Source: Nodosilinea sp. FACHB-131
Lineage (GTDB): Bacteria > Cyanobacteriota > Cyanobacteriia > Phormidesmidales > Phormidesmidaceae
Direction: 5' to 3'
DNA length: 64,000 nucleotides
Assembly (NCBI RefSeq): GCF_014695395.1
Contig: NZ_JACJOF010000037.1
Coordinates: forward strand, 1-64,000
In this document: positions 47,099-58,409 of the stretch, piece after piece
How positions within the stretch are numbered: the first letter of the stretch is position 1
Layout: every line of letters starts with the position of its first letter
Notes under the pieces: generated by a model
Database searches by the model: none
What the model saw: the letters and a program-made list of their open reading frames with translations, nothing else
Told to the model about the DNA's origin: nothing
Translations under genes and position numbers: made by a program

Positions 47099-48085
47099 CT
47101 AGGCACCACCGGGCCTAAACAACCGACAAAGTTCTATCACTTTTGTGTGTAGAGTAGCGCGTTCATCCCGGCCCTGCTTTAGATCAGACTCTAATTCTAG
47201 TAGCAAAGGCAAACTCCGTTGCAATTGGGTGAGACTCAGCGATCGCACCTCCTGTTTTAAGAAGTAAATTCGCTTGGGATTAGCGATCTCTGCCGCCGCC
47301 GCCACCTCGGCATCGCTGGCTACCCCGACTAAGGCCTTAAGCCACAGCCAGAGCCGAAACTGGCTGACCAGGGTGGCCACAATGCGAAGGGCGGGCTCGT
47401 TGCGATCGAGCAGGTCATTAACTAACCCCAGGGCAGTAGAGGTATCGCCCTGCTTAATGACCTGAGCTAGCTTGAGGCTGGTCTGGGTTGACACCGTCAC
47501 CAGCTCTGCGGCCACTGCGGGGGGAATGGGCTGTGGGTTTGCCCCCCAGTAAAGGGCCAGCTTTTCCAACTCTAAATGAAGTTGGCGGGTGTCGTTGCCC
47601 ACTGCTTCTGTTAGCAGATCGAGGGTGCCAGACTCCAGACTCATACCCCGCTCCTGGGCCACGGCGGCGACTTGCTGGCGAATTTGATCGGTTTTCCAAG
47701 GGGGAATGGTGGCAAACTCGCGCACCTCACCCCAGGTTTTAAAGAGTTTCGTGAATTTGGCCCGGCCATCGGGCTTAGCGGTGCTGGTTAGTAACAGCAC
47801 CGAAGTGTCGGGCAGCTGGGGTAGAGTGCGCTCAAACTCGGCCAGAATAGCGTCTGAGCAGCGTTGCCCCAAGTTGGTATTCGTTAGCCACACCAGCCGT
47901 TGACCCTCACCAAAGGGAGGCGTCATAGCCTGGTTGAGGGCTTGAGACGGGCCGTTGGCGACCTCTGCTGGCACCACATCGTAATTAAAGCTGGCCCAGG
48001 CCTCGTTCAGGGTGCGCTGGCGCAGGGTTTGGACGGCCTTTTGGAGGGCAAAGTCGTCGTCGCCCCAGAAGTAGTAGGCGGGCAT
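47099..48085 (-). CDS. holA: DNA polymerase III delta subunit
   Basis: 328 residues with the HolA arrangement: an N-terminal YYFWGDDDFALQKAVQTLRQ, the middle domain with LLLTSTAKPDGRAKFTKLFK and the helical domain LLDRNEPALRIVATLVSQFRLWLWLK. The subunit loads the sliding clamp. Its start follows a GGATGGGT-type simple repeat (48088-48148). Confidence 0.9.
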   Translation of the reverse strand: MPAYYFWGDDDFALQKAVQTLRQRTLNEAWASFNYDVVPAEVANGPSQALNQAMTPPFGEGQRLVWLTNTNLGQRCSDAILAEFERTLPQLPDTSVLLLTSTAKPDGRAKFTKLFKTWGEVREFATIPPWKTDQIRQQVAAVAQERGMSLESGTLDLLTEAVGNDTRQLHLELEKLALYWGANPQPIPPAVAAELVTVSTQTSLKLAQVIKQGDTSTALGLVNDLLDRNEPALRIVATLVSQFRLWLWLKALVGVASDAEVAAAAEIANPKRIYFLKQEVRSLSLTQLQRSLPLLLELESDLKQGRDERATLHTKVIELCRLFRPGGA

Positions 48086-48087
48086 GG

Positions 48088-48148
48088 GAGGGTGAGTGGA
48101 TGAGTGGATGGGTGGGTGCGTAGATGAGTAAGTGGAGGAAGATGGGGA
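48088..48148. repeat. Simple repeat of GGATGAGT/GGATGGGT units
   Basis: Alternating GGATGAGT, GGATGGGT, GTAGATGAGTAAGT in about 60 bases directly upstream of holA. Akin to the repeat upstream of alaS. Confidence 0.65.
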
Positions 48149-48227
48149 CGGTGAGGGAGTGGGGTGTGGGATGATGGCGTCTGAGATTGGGATGGTTTGT
48201 TGGGGCTAGGGGTTATTTAGGGATTTT

Positions 48228-48845
48228 ATGGTGCAGCTGTGGCAGAGCCCTATCTTAGAAGAAAGTTTTGCGCTGATTGACCGAGAAGTGGGCGAGCATG
48301 GGTTTGCTCCGGCGGAGTACGCGGTGGTGCGGCGCGTCATTCACAGTACCGCTGATTTTGAGTTTAAGGAGTTAGTCAGGTTTAGCGAGGAGGCGATCGC
48401 AACGGCGACCCAACATCTCTCAAAAGGCGGCCCAATTATTGTAGATGTGACGATGGTGCGCCAGGGGGTAGTGAGCATGGTCGAGCGCACGTTTCAAAAT
48501 CCTTTGCTGACAGCCGTGATGGCAGGGGACCCACCAGAGGAGGGCCGTACCCGCACGGAAACCGGGCTGCTGCGGTGTTTGGAGGAATATCCCAACGCGT
48601 TGGTGGTGATCGGCAATGCGCCGACGGCGCTGATGGCGCTCTGCGATCGCATCGCCACCGCCCAGGCCCATCCCGCTTTAGTCATCGGTGCTCCGGTCGG
48701 CTTTGTGGCGGTCGAAGCCTCAAAACAGCGCCTGGCTCAGACCTCGGTGCCCCAGATTCGAGTGGAGGGCCGCAAAGGGGGGTCGCCTGTAGCTGCGGCC
48801 ATTCTCAATGCCCTGCTGGTGCTGGCCTGGGAGCAGCGGCCATGA
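48228..48845 (+). CDS. cobH: Precorrin-8X methylmutase
   Basis: 205 residues. The active-site His is in RRVIHSTADFE (about 43), and VDVTMVRQGV, VIGNAPTALMALCD and GAPVGFVAVEASK are conserved in CobH/CbiC. It converts precorrin-8X to hydrogenobyrinate (or cobalt-precorrin-8 to cobyrinate) by methyl shift. Its stop overlaps the start of cbiET as ATGA, so the pair is one operon in cobalamin synthesis. Confidence 0.95.
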   Translation: MVQLWQSPILEESFALIDREVGEHGFAPAEYAVVRRVIHSTADFEFKELVRFSEEAIATATQHLSKGGPIIVDVTMVRQGVVSMVERTFQNPLLTAVMAGDPPEEGRTRTETGLLRCLEEYPNALVVIGNAPTALMALCDRIATAQAHPALVIGAPVGFVAVEASKQRLAQTSVPQIRVEGRKGGSPVAAAILNALLVLAWEQRP

Positions 48846-50098
48846 CCCCAATTCAGGTAGTGGGGGTAGGGTTAGATGGCCGAGAGGGGCTATCGCCCAA
48901 ACTGCTGCAAATCATTGACCAAGCGGCGGTGCTGGTTGGCAGCCCCCGACATCTCAGCTACTTTCCCGACGGGTTGGCAGAAACCTGGGTCTTAGGAGAT
49001 CTAAAGGCAACTCTCGATCGCCTCCGTCAGTGGCTAGACACTGCTAAACCTGGTATTGCCGTGGTTTTGGCCTCTGGCGACCCGCTCTTTTTTGGCCTGG
49101 GGCGGTTGCTGCTCGACCACTTACCCGCTGAGAGCTTAACCTTTCACCCCCACCTCAGTGCGGTGCAGCTGGCCTTTAATCGGCTCAAACTTCCCTGGCA
49201 GGGGGCAACGCTGATTAGTGCCCACGGCCGCTCCACTGAAGAACTCACTACGGCCCTGCGGCGAGGGGATGCGTTGATTGCGGTACTCACCGACCCAACC
49301 CACAATCCGACTGCCCTCGGTCAGCTGATTCTCACGCTGGGGCTGCCCTATAGCTATCGTCTAGTGGTCTGTGAGAATTTGGGGGATGACACTGAAACCA
49401 TCCACCATTTGACACCTGAAACTACGGCGGGCAAAACCTTCGCGGCTCTCAACGTGGTGGTGCTCCAGCGGCACTGCGAGGAGTGGCTCGATCCAGAGAC
49501 CCTGCCGCTGATTGGCCTGCCCGATCGCGCCTTTGCTACCTTCAGCGATCGCCCCGGCCTAATCACCAAGCGCGACATTCGTATTCAAATTTTGGCTGAC
49601 CTAGACCCAAGGCCAGGGCAGACTATTTGGGATATTGGGGCCGGTACCGGTTCCGTCAGCGTTGAAATCAACCGTCTCTGCCCCACAGCCCAGGTCTATG
49701 CCATTGAGAAAACCGCCGCCGGCCACGGCTTAATTCAGCAAAACCAGCGTCGTCTGGGTAACGCCAACCTGCACCCGATCTATGGAACTGCCCCTGAGGC
49801 CTTGGCGGCCCTGCCCGACCCCGATCGCATCTTTGTTGGCGGCAGCGGCGGCCACTTGGCTGAAATTCTTGATCAATGTGCCCAGCGCCTCCGCCCCCAG
49901 GGCCGCATTGTCCTGGCCTTGGCGACCCTAGAGCACATCAGCACGGTGCTGGCCTGGGCCAGCGGCAGCGCAGCCGGTCGAACTGCCTGGCCGATAGAGC
50001 TGCGTCAAATTCAGGTGCAGCAGGGGGTTCAAGTCGGGGCATTGACCCGCTGGCAGCCTCTCACCCCTATCACTGTCATTACCCTGAACCACCCCTAA
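48842..50098 (+). CDS. cobL: Bifunctional precorrin-6Y methyltransferase (CbiE-CbiT fusion, CobL)
   Basis: 418 residues from ATG at 48842; the open frame extends upstream only inside cobH. Residues 1-205 are the CbiE methyltransferase (VVGVGLDGREGL, ASGDPLFFGLGRLL), and 225-400 are CbiT (KRDIRIQILADLDPRPGQ, IWDIGAGTGSVSVE with the SAM-binding glycines). Together they methylate precorrin-6Y at C5 and C15 and decarboxylate the acetate chain. Follows cobH directly, the usual pairing. Confidence 0.93.
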   Translation: MTPIQVVGVGLDGREGLSPKLLQIIDQAAVLVGSPRHLSYFPDGLAETWVLGDLKATLDRLRQWLDTAKPGIAVVLASGDPLFFGLGRLLLDHLPAESLTFHPHLSAVQLAFNRLKLPWQGATLISAHGRSTEELTTALRRGDALIAVLTDPTHNPTALGQLILTLGLPYSYRLVVCENLGDDTETIHHLTPETTAGKTFAALNVVVLQRHCEEWLDPETLPLIGLPDRAFATFSDRPGLITKRDIRIQILADLDPRPGQTIWDIGAGTGSVSVEINRLCPTAQVYAIEKTAAGHGLIQQNQRRLGNANLHPIYGTAPEALAALPDPDRIFVGGSGGHLAEILDQCAQRLRPQGRIVLALATLEHISTVLAWASGSAAGRTAWPIELRQIQVQQGVQVGALTRWQPLTPITVITLNHP

Positions 50099-50154
50099 TT
50101 ATTCCGGCGATGTAGGCACCACCTACCCGTGCATCTCCCTATCCTTCCAACCCT

Positions 50155-50931
50155 TTACCCCAAAGCCCACACCCCTACCCCTGTGAGCACCAGCAACCCC
50201 AGCGGCAGCAGACCCGTGAGCGGCTGATCGGGCAGCCCCACTAGCCAAATTGGGCCATCTTTGCCGGGCTTCAGCAGGGCCAGGGCATCGATGGCGGCGA
50301 TCGCAAACACCCACCCGGCATGTAGGCCCCAAGCCAAGCCAAGGCTGCCGCCCTCGGCCCAGCGAGCCAACAGCAACACCGCCCCCATCACGGCTAACCC
50401 CGGCAGCTGAGGCGCTCCAGCGGGGCCATCCCACACTAGGTGAGAAAGGGCAAAAATTAGGCAGACGGCGATCGCCATCAGCCCCACCGGCAGCGCTTGC
50501 CCCAGCCCATTGACTAGCACGCCGCGAAATACCAGTTCTTCAATCCAGCCTACAAATAGCGCCAGGGGCAGCACTGCGAGCAGCACCACTCCTGGCGAAG
50601 GACTAGCGATTGTTTGAGCGTCGATGTTGTCGTTGGCCTGGCCCATTGGGGAAAGCTTGGCTCCCCCTGAGGCAACGGGTTGGGCTGACCGCTGCCACCG
50701 CCGCCAGCCCAACCCCACCTGCAATGCCACTAGTAGGGCTACACCGCCAGCGGCTACCCCAAACCCGGCAGCGGCAGCTCTGGCAAAAGGCCAATCCCAA
50801 GCGATGCCGTAGGCTGACCAAGTGCTATCGGCGAGGCGACGATGCACCTCCACCGCTACGGGAGCCAGCAGATATAAAGGCAGCAGCAGGGGCAGCTTAT
50901 GCTGTGGGGCAACGGGGTAGGTGAGCGGCAC
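50155..50931 (-). CDS. CPBP intramembrane metalloprotease
   Basis: 258 residues with about seven membrane helices. The CPBP/Abi motifs are EELVFRG (about 142-148, in WIEELVFRGVLVNGLG) and HLVWD (in FALSHLVWDG), which bind the catalytic metal. The family cleaves membrane proteins or prenylated proteins, and some members give self-immunity to bacteriocins. No bacteriocin gene lies near. Substrate unknown. Confidence 0.88.
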   Translation of the reverse strand: MPLTYPVAPQHKLPLLLPLYLLAPVAVEVHRRLADSTWSAYGIAWDWPFARAAAAGFGVAAGGVALLVALQVGLGWRRWQRSAQPVASGGAKLSPMGQANDNIDAQTIASPSPGVVLLAVLPLALFVGWIEELVFRGVLVNGLGQALPVGLMAIAVCLIFALSHLVWDGPAGAPQLPGLAVMGAVLLLARWAEGGSLGLAWGLHAGWVFAIAAIDALALLKPGKDGPIWLVGLPDQPLTGLLPLGLLVLTGVGVWALG

Positions 50932-51053
50932 ATGAGCGATGCGCGCAACTAATAAGCAAGCTGGAATCCCTAAGGCTAACCAGCTTAAAAAAAAACAACT
51001 AGATCCGCGATCGCAGACATATTCACCGACGAAATTGCCATAGTAAGCCAGTA

Positions 51054-51434
51054 CTATTCTTCGTCAGAGTCGGCGTCGAGCTGCTTCAGATGAATGTGCT
51101 TGTAGCCCAGCTTAATTTCAAACTCGTCGCCAGACTTCAGGCCCATTTCTTGGGTATAGGTAGCACCAATAACAATCTGACCATTTTTGTGGACGCTAAC
51201 CCGATATGTGGGTTCGCGACCGCGGCCATCTTTACTGCTTTCAGGATCAAGGTTAATGCCTTTAGCCTCTAGCAGCGCATCGTAAAAGCCGGACAGATTG
51301 ACCCGTACCTGATTGTCTTTGGTCAGGGTGTAGTAGCCACATTCTTTGGCAGTTTCACGCTTCGTTAGGTTAGATAGGTCTTTAACCTTTTGGAGCAATG
51401 CTTTGCCGGTCAGGGGAGTTGGTTTTTCTGCCAT
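51054..51434 (-). CDS. Cyanobacterial AbrB-type transcription regulator
   Basis: 126 residues of the cyAbrB type: an N-terminal helical part (LTGKALLQKVKDLSNLTKRE), a central RVNLSGFYDALLEAKGINL and a C-terminal AbrB-like DNA-binding part with ATYTQEMGLKSGDEFEIKLG. cyAbrB proteins regulate nitrogen and carbon genes, and are essential or duplicated in cyanobacteria. Ends in an acidic DADSDEE tail. A long non-coding stretch lies upstream. Confidence 0.92.
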   Translation of the reverse strand: MAEKPTPLTGKALLQKVKDLSNLTKRETAKECGYYTLTKDNQVRVNLSGFYDALLEAKGINLDPESSKDGRGREPTYRVSVHKNGQIVIGATYTQEMGLKSGDEFEIKLGYKHIHLKQLDADSDEE

Positions 51435-52670
51435 TGTCAGGGAAAATCCTTGTGTAAGACGGGAAGCCGAATGCTAAAAAACGGCAGGTCGTTCCTGGAA
51501 ATAAGGATGGCGACCATTGCGGAATAGCAGAAGAATAATAGCAAATAAATCTGCCCACTCGCACAATTAATTATAGTCAAGGTATTAGAGGCTGTCACCT
51601 AAAAAATAAATGATTTAGATTGGCTTTTACTGATTTTATTTGTCCACTCGTTATCTACGCCAGGTGTAGGGCAGCTTCAGAAAAGTCAGGCCTTAAGACT
51701 CTGTCATTGCCTAGTGGGCAGAATATCTCAAGTTTGTGAGCGATTATTTAGACAAGCTTGGTCGTCTTTGATGGCTGATTAATGCCATTCCCTTATTCTC
51801 CCCACTACTCGTCTACCCTATTTTTATCGGAATTAGATTTGCTGAATGCTTAGGCAAAACCCCTCAGCCCTCGGCTTTCTTGTTTCAGGGACGGTAGGAA
51901 CTGGAAAGGTTTGAGAAAAGACTTGTTGTAACGTTAGTCACTGCTGATCTCCCTGCCCTACAGAAAGGTGTGCAGGCTCATGCCTCCACTAAAGGTGAAA
52001 GTTTAGGAGGTTCTCAACCTTTTACTCACTCAAGGTAAGACCTTTGAAGCAATCCCTAAGACAGTAACTCGGCCAGAGCGAACCGCAATTTATCGCTAAA
52101 ACCATTTAGCTTCCTAAATTCTCCAATTCTGAGAGATTTAGAACCGCCGACTCCTGTGGGGTTAGGGGCGAGGGCGAGACAAGATTCACACTCACGAAGG
52201 CCATTGGCCTAACTAAACTTTCATTCGCTACAGGTTTTGTCCCGGGAGCTAAAGCCACAGTTTTGGCGGATAGAAAGGCCTAATTGGGTTCTCTGATCTG
52301 AGTTGTAAGCAGTTCGCTACAGGTTTGTAACCGTAAAATCGCTGTTTCGAGACCGCCCGAATCATGTCCATCTGCTGTTAAAACTTACCTGAAGAACGGA
52401 ACCTCTTCAAGAACAGCCCAAACTGAGTAGGGGCAGCTATAAAGCTGTCCGTCGATAGAGGTACCGCGCTCCAGTAGCGGACTGCTAGGCCAAGGGAGCG
52501 CTGCGCTTACTCCGTTAGGTAAGGTGTTTTAACTAGTGGTTTAAGTGCCCTCAACCAATTGGTTCAAAAACTAGCGAGAGAAAGGCGCACCGTACTTGCC
52601 TAGGGCGTGGCAATGGCGCGCCTTTCTTTAAGGAAATGCTGAGTCTATCTAAAGCAGCCTAGACTGAGCG
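51435..52670. other. Long region without recognisable genes
   Basis: About 1.2 kb between the cyAbrB gene and the acs stop. The first 200 bases should hold the cyAbrB promoter. The rest is lower in GC than neighbours, has no open frame with a protein pattern on either strand and no tRNA-like fold I can see. An inverted repeat lies at 52578-52627. A small RNA or an extinct gene is possible but not shown. Confidence 0.5.
52578..52627 (-). terminator. Possible terminator after acs
   Basis: AAAGGCGCACC (52581-52591) and GGCGCGCCTTT (52615-52625) pair with one mismatch over a long loop. It is 45 bases past the acs stop. There is no clear T run on the minus strand, so it may work in either direction or only protect the transcript. 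Confidence 0.4.
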
Positions 52671-54638
<1,968 letters not shown>

Positions 54639-55340
54639 AGACAATGCCAAGTCTCTTGCGAACACAAATAACGTTAGACGAAAGCCGCTGTAGAAGGGCG
54701 GCGTCTCTTGAAAACCATACGATTTTTAGCGGCCTTTTGAACAGCAAGTACGGGTTCCGTAATGTTTTTTGGGACACTTGTCTAAAAAGAGAAATGACCA
54801 TCTGCTGCAATGCCTAGACAAAATTCAGTACCTCAGCCCAAAGAACGCTAGCCCTCAGGAGATGGTGGCCTCTCTTACCGCCTATTTTTGATTGCCTACC
54901 CCCCCTGCATCAACGTTTCAGCTTCGAACAAAAACCGTTTTCCGACCGGTCTAAGTGTATCTCTGTCCCCTGTTTTCAGAGCTGGTTCAGCTCAAACAGA
55001 ACGGAATTTATCCCTGTTGTCGCAAAGATTAAACCAAAGGGCGATCACTACAAAGACCATACCGATCCTTTACACCATGTCCAGTAACCCTAAGACTTGG
55101 TGTAAAGGAGCTGATTTTCCCACTGCCACTGATTCAATCAGAGTCGCTATCACCACTACGAAACGACTCGGGTCGAAATTGGGCAGCTCAAGTTTGCTGG
55201 GCGGTTGATCGCATCTTTAACTCAGGATTATCCATGGCTCAGTTGTTGTTGAGCAGTCGTTTAGGATGTCAGTGATCGGGTGTTTTAGCTGTGGCGGTGG
55301 GCTACTTAATTGTGGCTATGGCCTAGGAGCTTAGCGATCG
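54639..55340. other. Upstream region of acs without supported gene
   Basis: About 700 bases. A 106-codon frame on the plus strand (54888-55208) has Ser/Thr-rich random composition and no motif. The region should contain the acs promoter. Toward 55260-55340 it grades into remnants of a cyclase gene. Confidence 0.45.
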
Positions 55341-55607
55341 CACCGGCCAGTTCCTTCGCCGCGCATCGGCATCAAAAAATTTATCTACAACCTCTAGGGC
55401 GACGCCGTAAACACCGCCAGCCGCATAGTGTCTGAGCAAATTCGAGTGCTAGAAACTACCTACAACTGCCTGAAAGCCACCTACAACCGTGATCTGAGGG
55501 GCGAAGTCTGGGTCAAGGGCAAGGGGCAGATGCGCACCTCTTTCTGCGCCAAAAAAGACTGGCGACCGCCGCTAGGCCACTCTGAGCACTGGTCAACTAA
55601 ACAATGA
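55341..55607 (+). pseudogene. C-terminal remnant of a class III adenylate/guanylate cyclase
   Basis: The frame reads IGIKKFIYNL, a TAG where Trp is expected, then GDAVNTASRI and, after a small deletion, IRVLETTYNCL and RGEVWVKGKGQMRT. This is the end of the catalytic domain of class III cyclases (KFIYDLWGDAVNTASRM, then the E/VKGKG hairpin). The metal-binding Asp residues and everything upstream are missing. It ends at a TGA just before the roadblock-like gene. Confidence 0.85.
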
Positions 55608-55722
55608 TTTGTTGTGGCTGGCCGGGTATGCTAAGCCAAGGGAGTTCTTTCAGGTAGCCAGCGATGCGCCTCGTGTCTATGGCTGGTTCCTTCAGTATCC
55701 TGTGCCACCACGTGAATGGTCT

Positions 55723-56136
55723 ATGACTACGGCTAAGGCATCTGTACCGGCGCAGCCCGCGCCCCCGCTCTCCGCCCAAGACGCAATGCTGGAGAATATT
55801 ATCGGAGTTGCTATCTTCGACTTCAGCGGTCTGCCCCGCGAGTATTTCATCACCGCCGACAACGAAAGTACGAGCTGGGTGCAGCTCGTATTTCAGGCCC
55901 TAGGGCTCAAATCGCTGCTGATGTCCTCGCTGAAGCTAGAGGGGTTCTCCCACATCTGCATTGAGCTAGACCAGCAAACTGCCTTTGTGGTACGCACCAA
56001 GGAGGAGTATGTAGCCCTGCTAACGCGCAAACCCCTGGTGTTCGCCACGGCCCAGGAGAGCGATCGCTTTAGCCACTGGGTGCGCCAGTTTGAGCGCATC
56101 CTGCTGCGCGAGCACAGCCGATTTATTCCGGCCTAA
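55723..56136 (+). CDS. Roadblock/LC7-like small protein
   Basis: About 137 residues from ATG at 55723. After a Pro/Ala-rich start, the fold reads as a roadblock-type sheet and helices: IIGVAIFDFSGLPREYFIT, WVQLVFQALGLKSLLMSSL, then ICIELDQQTAFVVRTKEEYV. Cyanobacteria hold a family of such proteins, usually of unknown role; roadblock proteins often regulate small GTPases or polarity. The assignment is from pattern only. Convergent with the metal-sensor gene. Confidence 0.65.
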   Translation: MTTAKASVPAQPAPPLSAQDAMLENIIGVAIFDFSGLPREYFITADNESTSWVQLVFQALGLKSLLMSSLKLEGFSHICIELDQQTAFVVRTKEEYVALLTRKPLVFATAQESDRFSHWVRQFERILLREHSRFIPA

Positions 56137-56143
56137 AGGGGCA

Positions 56144-56222
56144 TAGGGTGCAGGGTTTAGGGTGAAAGGGTTGGCTGAATGCTTGCGATTCTGCCCTAAA
56201 CCCTGCACCTTAGACCCTAAAA
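56144..56222. repeat. Telomere-like inverted repeat (copy 3)
   Basis: GGTGCAGGGTTTAGGG (56147-56162) and its complement CCCTAAACCCTGCACC (56194-56209) form a 16-bp stem. It lies between convergent genes, where it may also end transcription both ways. Confidence 0.88.
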
Positions 56223-56570
56223 CTAAGGCAAAAACCGATCTAACGCAGCTTTAAGCTCGGCAATTTCTTCCTCAATGTTGCCGTCTTCGGCAGCGCGACC
56301 AATGCACTCGGTCAGGTGCTCATCGAGAATGATGCGGGCGACGCGATCGAGTGCCCCCCGCACCGCCGCCACCTGCACCAGCACGTCTGGGCAGGGCCGG
56401 CTTTCCTGCACCATAGTCTTAATGCCGCGAATGTGGCCCTCAATGCGGGCCAGCCGATTGACAATTCGCCGCAGCGATTCTGGGTCATGGACGTGGGGAT
56501 GAGCCCTGGTATCACCGGTGGGCTCGACCTCGTGCAGGTGGGAATGGGGAGTGGGGCTCGGGTTATGCAA
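56223..56570 (-). CDS. CsoR/RcnR-family metal sensor, InrS-like
   Basis: 115 residues of the DUF156 fold: LRRIVNRLARIEGHIRGI, VQESRPCPDVLVQVAAVRGA with the first metal Cys, and DEHLTECIGRA with the His and second Cys. The His-rich N-terminus (HSHLHE, HPHVHDP) resembles InrS, the nickel sensor of Synechocystis that represses an exporter gene. No exporter is next to it. Copper sensing (CsoR) is the alternative. Confidence 0.88.
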   Translation of the reverse strand: MHNPSPTPHSHLHEVEPTGDTRAHPHVHDPESLRRIVNRLARIEGHIRGIKTMVQESRPCPDVLVQVAAVRGALDRVARIILDEHLTECIGRAAEDGNIEEEIAELKAALDRFLP

Positions 56571-56636
56571 TGGAATCTGAGAATGAATAACACACGGACA
56601 AAGGCGGCTCAGCTGTAAAGCTGGCTTAGTGCCGCC

Positions 56637-57056
56637 CTACTGGGGCGGCGAAAATCCTGACAGGGTAGCTAAGTCCTCTAAAGACTTAACCCCTGGGGAG
56701 AGCTGACCATCAATTTCCCAAGTGGGATATCCCTGAATGCCCTTTTGCTCACACAGCTCTGGCTGCGGGTTGTCGCCATCGGCGGCACACTCTACGTAGG
56801 GCACTTGCTCCACAGCCTCACCAAACATCGCCTTCTGATCAGCGCAGTGGGGGCACCAATAAGCCCCGTACATTACGCTTCCGGTGTCGGCTAAGTGCTG
56901 AGCCAGCTGGGCTTCGTAGCTGGTGGTGCCGGTAACGGTTTGGGTAGGCTCAGGCCCACATCCAGCCAACAGCAGAGTACCCAGCGCTAACCCTCCCAGC
57001 CAGGAGACGTTCAGCAGGGGCTGAGGCCAAGAACGAACGCGGTGCAGTGAAACCAT
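56637..57056 (-). CDS. Thioredoxin-fold lipoprotein
   Basis: About 139 residues from ATG at 57056 (frame opens to 57074). A signal helix ends in the lipobox LLLAGC, so the protein should be a lipoprotein. The thioredoxin-like domain has the redox pair in YGAYWCPHCADQK, a further Cys pair (VECAADG, ELCEQKG) and the cis-Pro in GYPTW. It matches the thioredoxin domain fused to VKOR in cyanobacteria and plant LTO1, here as a stand-alone protein. It would help form disulfides outside the cytoplasm. Confidence 0.85.
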   Translation of the reverse strand: MVSLHRVRSWPQPLLNVSWLGGLALGTLLLAGCGPEPTQTVTGTTSYEAQLAQHLADTGSVMYGAYWCPHCADQKAMFGEAVEQVPYVECAADGDNPQPELCEQKGIQGYPTWEIDGQLSPGVKSLEDLATLSGFSPPQ

Positions 57057-57132
57057 AACGCTTAACCAACACAACCCTAAGCTGGTGGGTGGGCGATCGC
57101 CTACCCGCTAGCCGTTGAACCCCAGTGTAGCG

Positions 57133-58191
57133 TCAAGCCACGGCGATAGGCGCGTAAAGCTCCATAACCCGTGCCAGGTCGAGACGCGACTGGGCTCCCA
57201 GGGCAAAGCCTGAGCAATGCCCCTGGTTCAGGTGGTCGGCGGCCGCGCAGCCGATCATCGCGGCATTGTCGGTACAGAGGCTAAGGGGCGGAAATAGCAC
57301 CTGCAGGCCGTGATCGACGGCTGCCTGTTGGAGGTGCTGGCGCAGACCGCTGTTGGCAGCAACTCCACCCCCTACCGCCACAGTGGTCAGGCCGTAGGCC
57401 TGGGCACAGGCCACCACCCGGCGGGTCAGACTGCGGGCCACTGTGGCCTGGAAACTGGCGGCCAAGTCGGCTACCGGTAGGGGATCAACCCCATCTGCCC
57501 TAAGTTTTTCCACCAGTCGCAGCATCGCCGTCTTTAGCCCGCTAAAGCTGGAGTCGTAGGGGTGGAAGCCCCCCTCGGGGCGCGAAATATTGCCTTCGGG
57601 CAGCGGGAACGCCTGAGGATTGCCAGTCTGGGCCAGCTGGTCGATGATGGGGCCGCCGGGATAGTCCAGCTCCATGAGGCGCGCTACCTTATCAAAGGCT
57701 TCCCCAGCGGCGTCGTCACGGGTTTGGCCCAGGGTCTGGTACTGGCCGCAGCCTTTGACATAGATCAGGCTGGTGTGCCCCCCTGACACCAGCAGGCACA
57801 GGTAAGGGGGCTCCAGATCAGGGCTGGCCAGATAGTTAGCGTAGACATGCCCCTCCAGATGGTGAATCCCTAGGAAGGGCTTGCGGTGCACCATAGCCAG
57901 GGTTTTGCCCGCTGTTAGCCCTACCAATAGAGCGCCTACTAAGCCTGGGGTGCAGGTGGCGGCGACCCCATCAATGGCGGTCCAGCCCAGTCCAGCTTGG
58001 TCTAGGGCCGCACTGATACTTTCCCCCAGCGTGACGACATGGTGTCGCGAGGCTACCTCGGGCACAATGCCGCCGTAGGGTTGGTGAATGGCAATCTGCG
58101 AAGCAACGACGTTGCTGAGGACGGTGCGATCGCGCACCACCGCCGCCGCTGTCTCATCACAGCTAGTTTCTATCGCTAAAATCGTCGCCAT
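57133..58191 (-). CDS. tsaD: tRNA threonylcarbamoyladenosine synthase TsaD
   Basis: 352 residues of the ASKHA fold: [16 protein letters not shown] at the N-terminus, the metal-binding pair [12 protein letters not shown] (about 109-120), [13 protein letters not shown] and [11 protein letters not shown]. With TsaB, TsaE and TsaC it makes t6A37 on ANN-decoding tRNAs. Stand-alone gene, divergent from psaF. Confidence 0.97.
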   Translation of the reverse strand: MATILAIETSCDETAAAVVRDRTVLSNVVASQIAIHQPYGGIVPEVASRHHVVTLGESISAALDQAGLGWTAIDGVAATCTPGLVGALLVGLTAGKTLAMVHRKPFLGIHHLEGHVYANYLASPDLEPPYLCLLVSGGHTSLIYVKGCGQYQTLGQTRDDAAGEAFDKVARLMELDYPGGPIIDQLAQTGNPQAFPLPEGNISRPEGGFHPYDSSFSGLKTAMLRLVEKLRADGVDPLPVADLAASFQATVARSLTRRVVACAQAYGLTTVAVGGGVAANSGLRQHLQQAAVDHGLQVLFPPLSLCTDNAAMIGCAAADHLNQGHCSGFALGAQSRLDLARVMELYAPIAVA

Positions 58192-58409
58192 GGGGGTTGT
58201 GCTTAAAAGAGAACTAGAGTAAGCCGCAAAAGCGAATTAGAGTAAGGCGCGCCGTAATTTGTAGAGATGTAAACACCCCACCGATATTAGCTTTACGGGG
58301 GTTCGACCGCGAGGTATTATGGCGACCAAGTTGGGTGAATTTTTGTTCAAAAAACTTAACTTTACGTTCAAATCGCCCTAGTTTCTTCGGTAATTAAAAG
58401 GAACAGTTT

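Noticed and set aside
54888-55208. 106-codon plus-strand frame upstream of acs
   Set aside because: Ser/Thr-rich, no motif, no ribosome binding site, no conserved neighbour.
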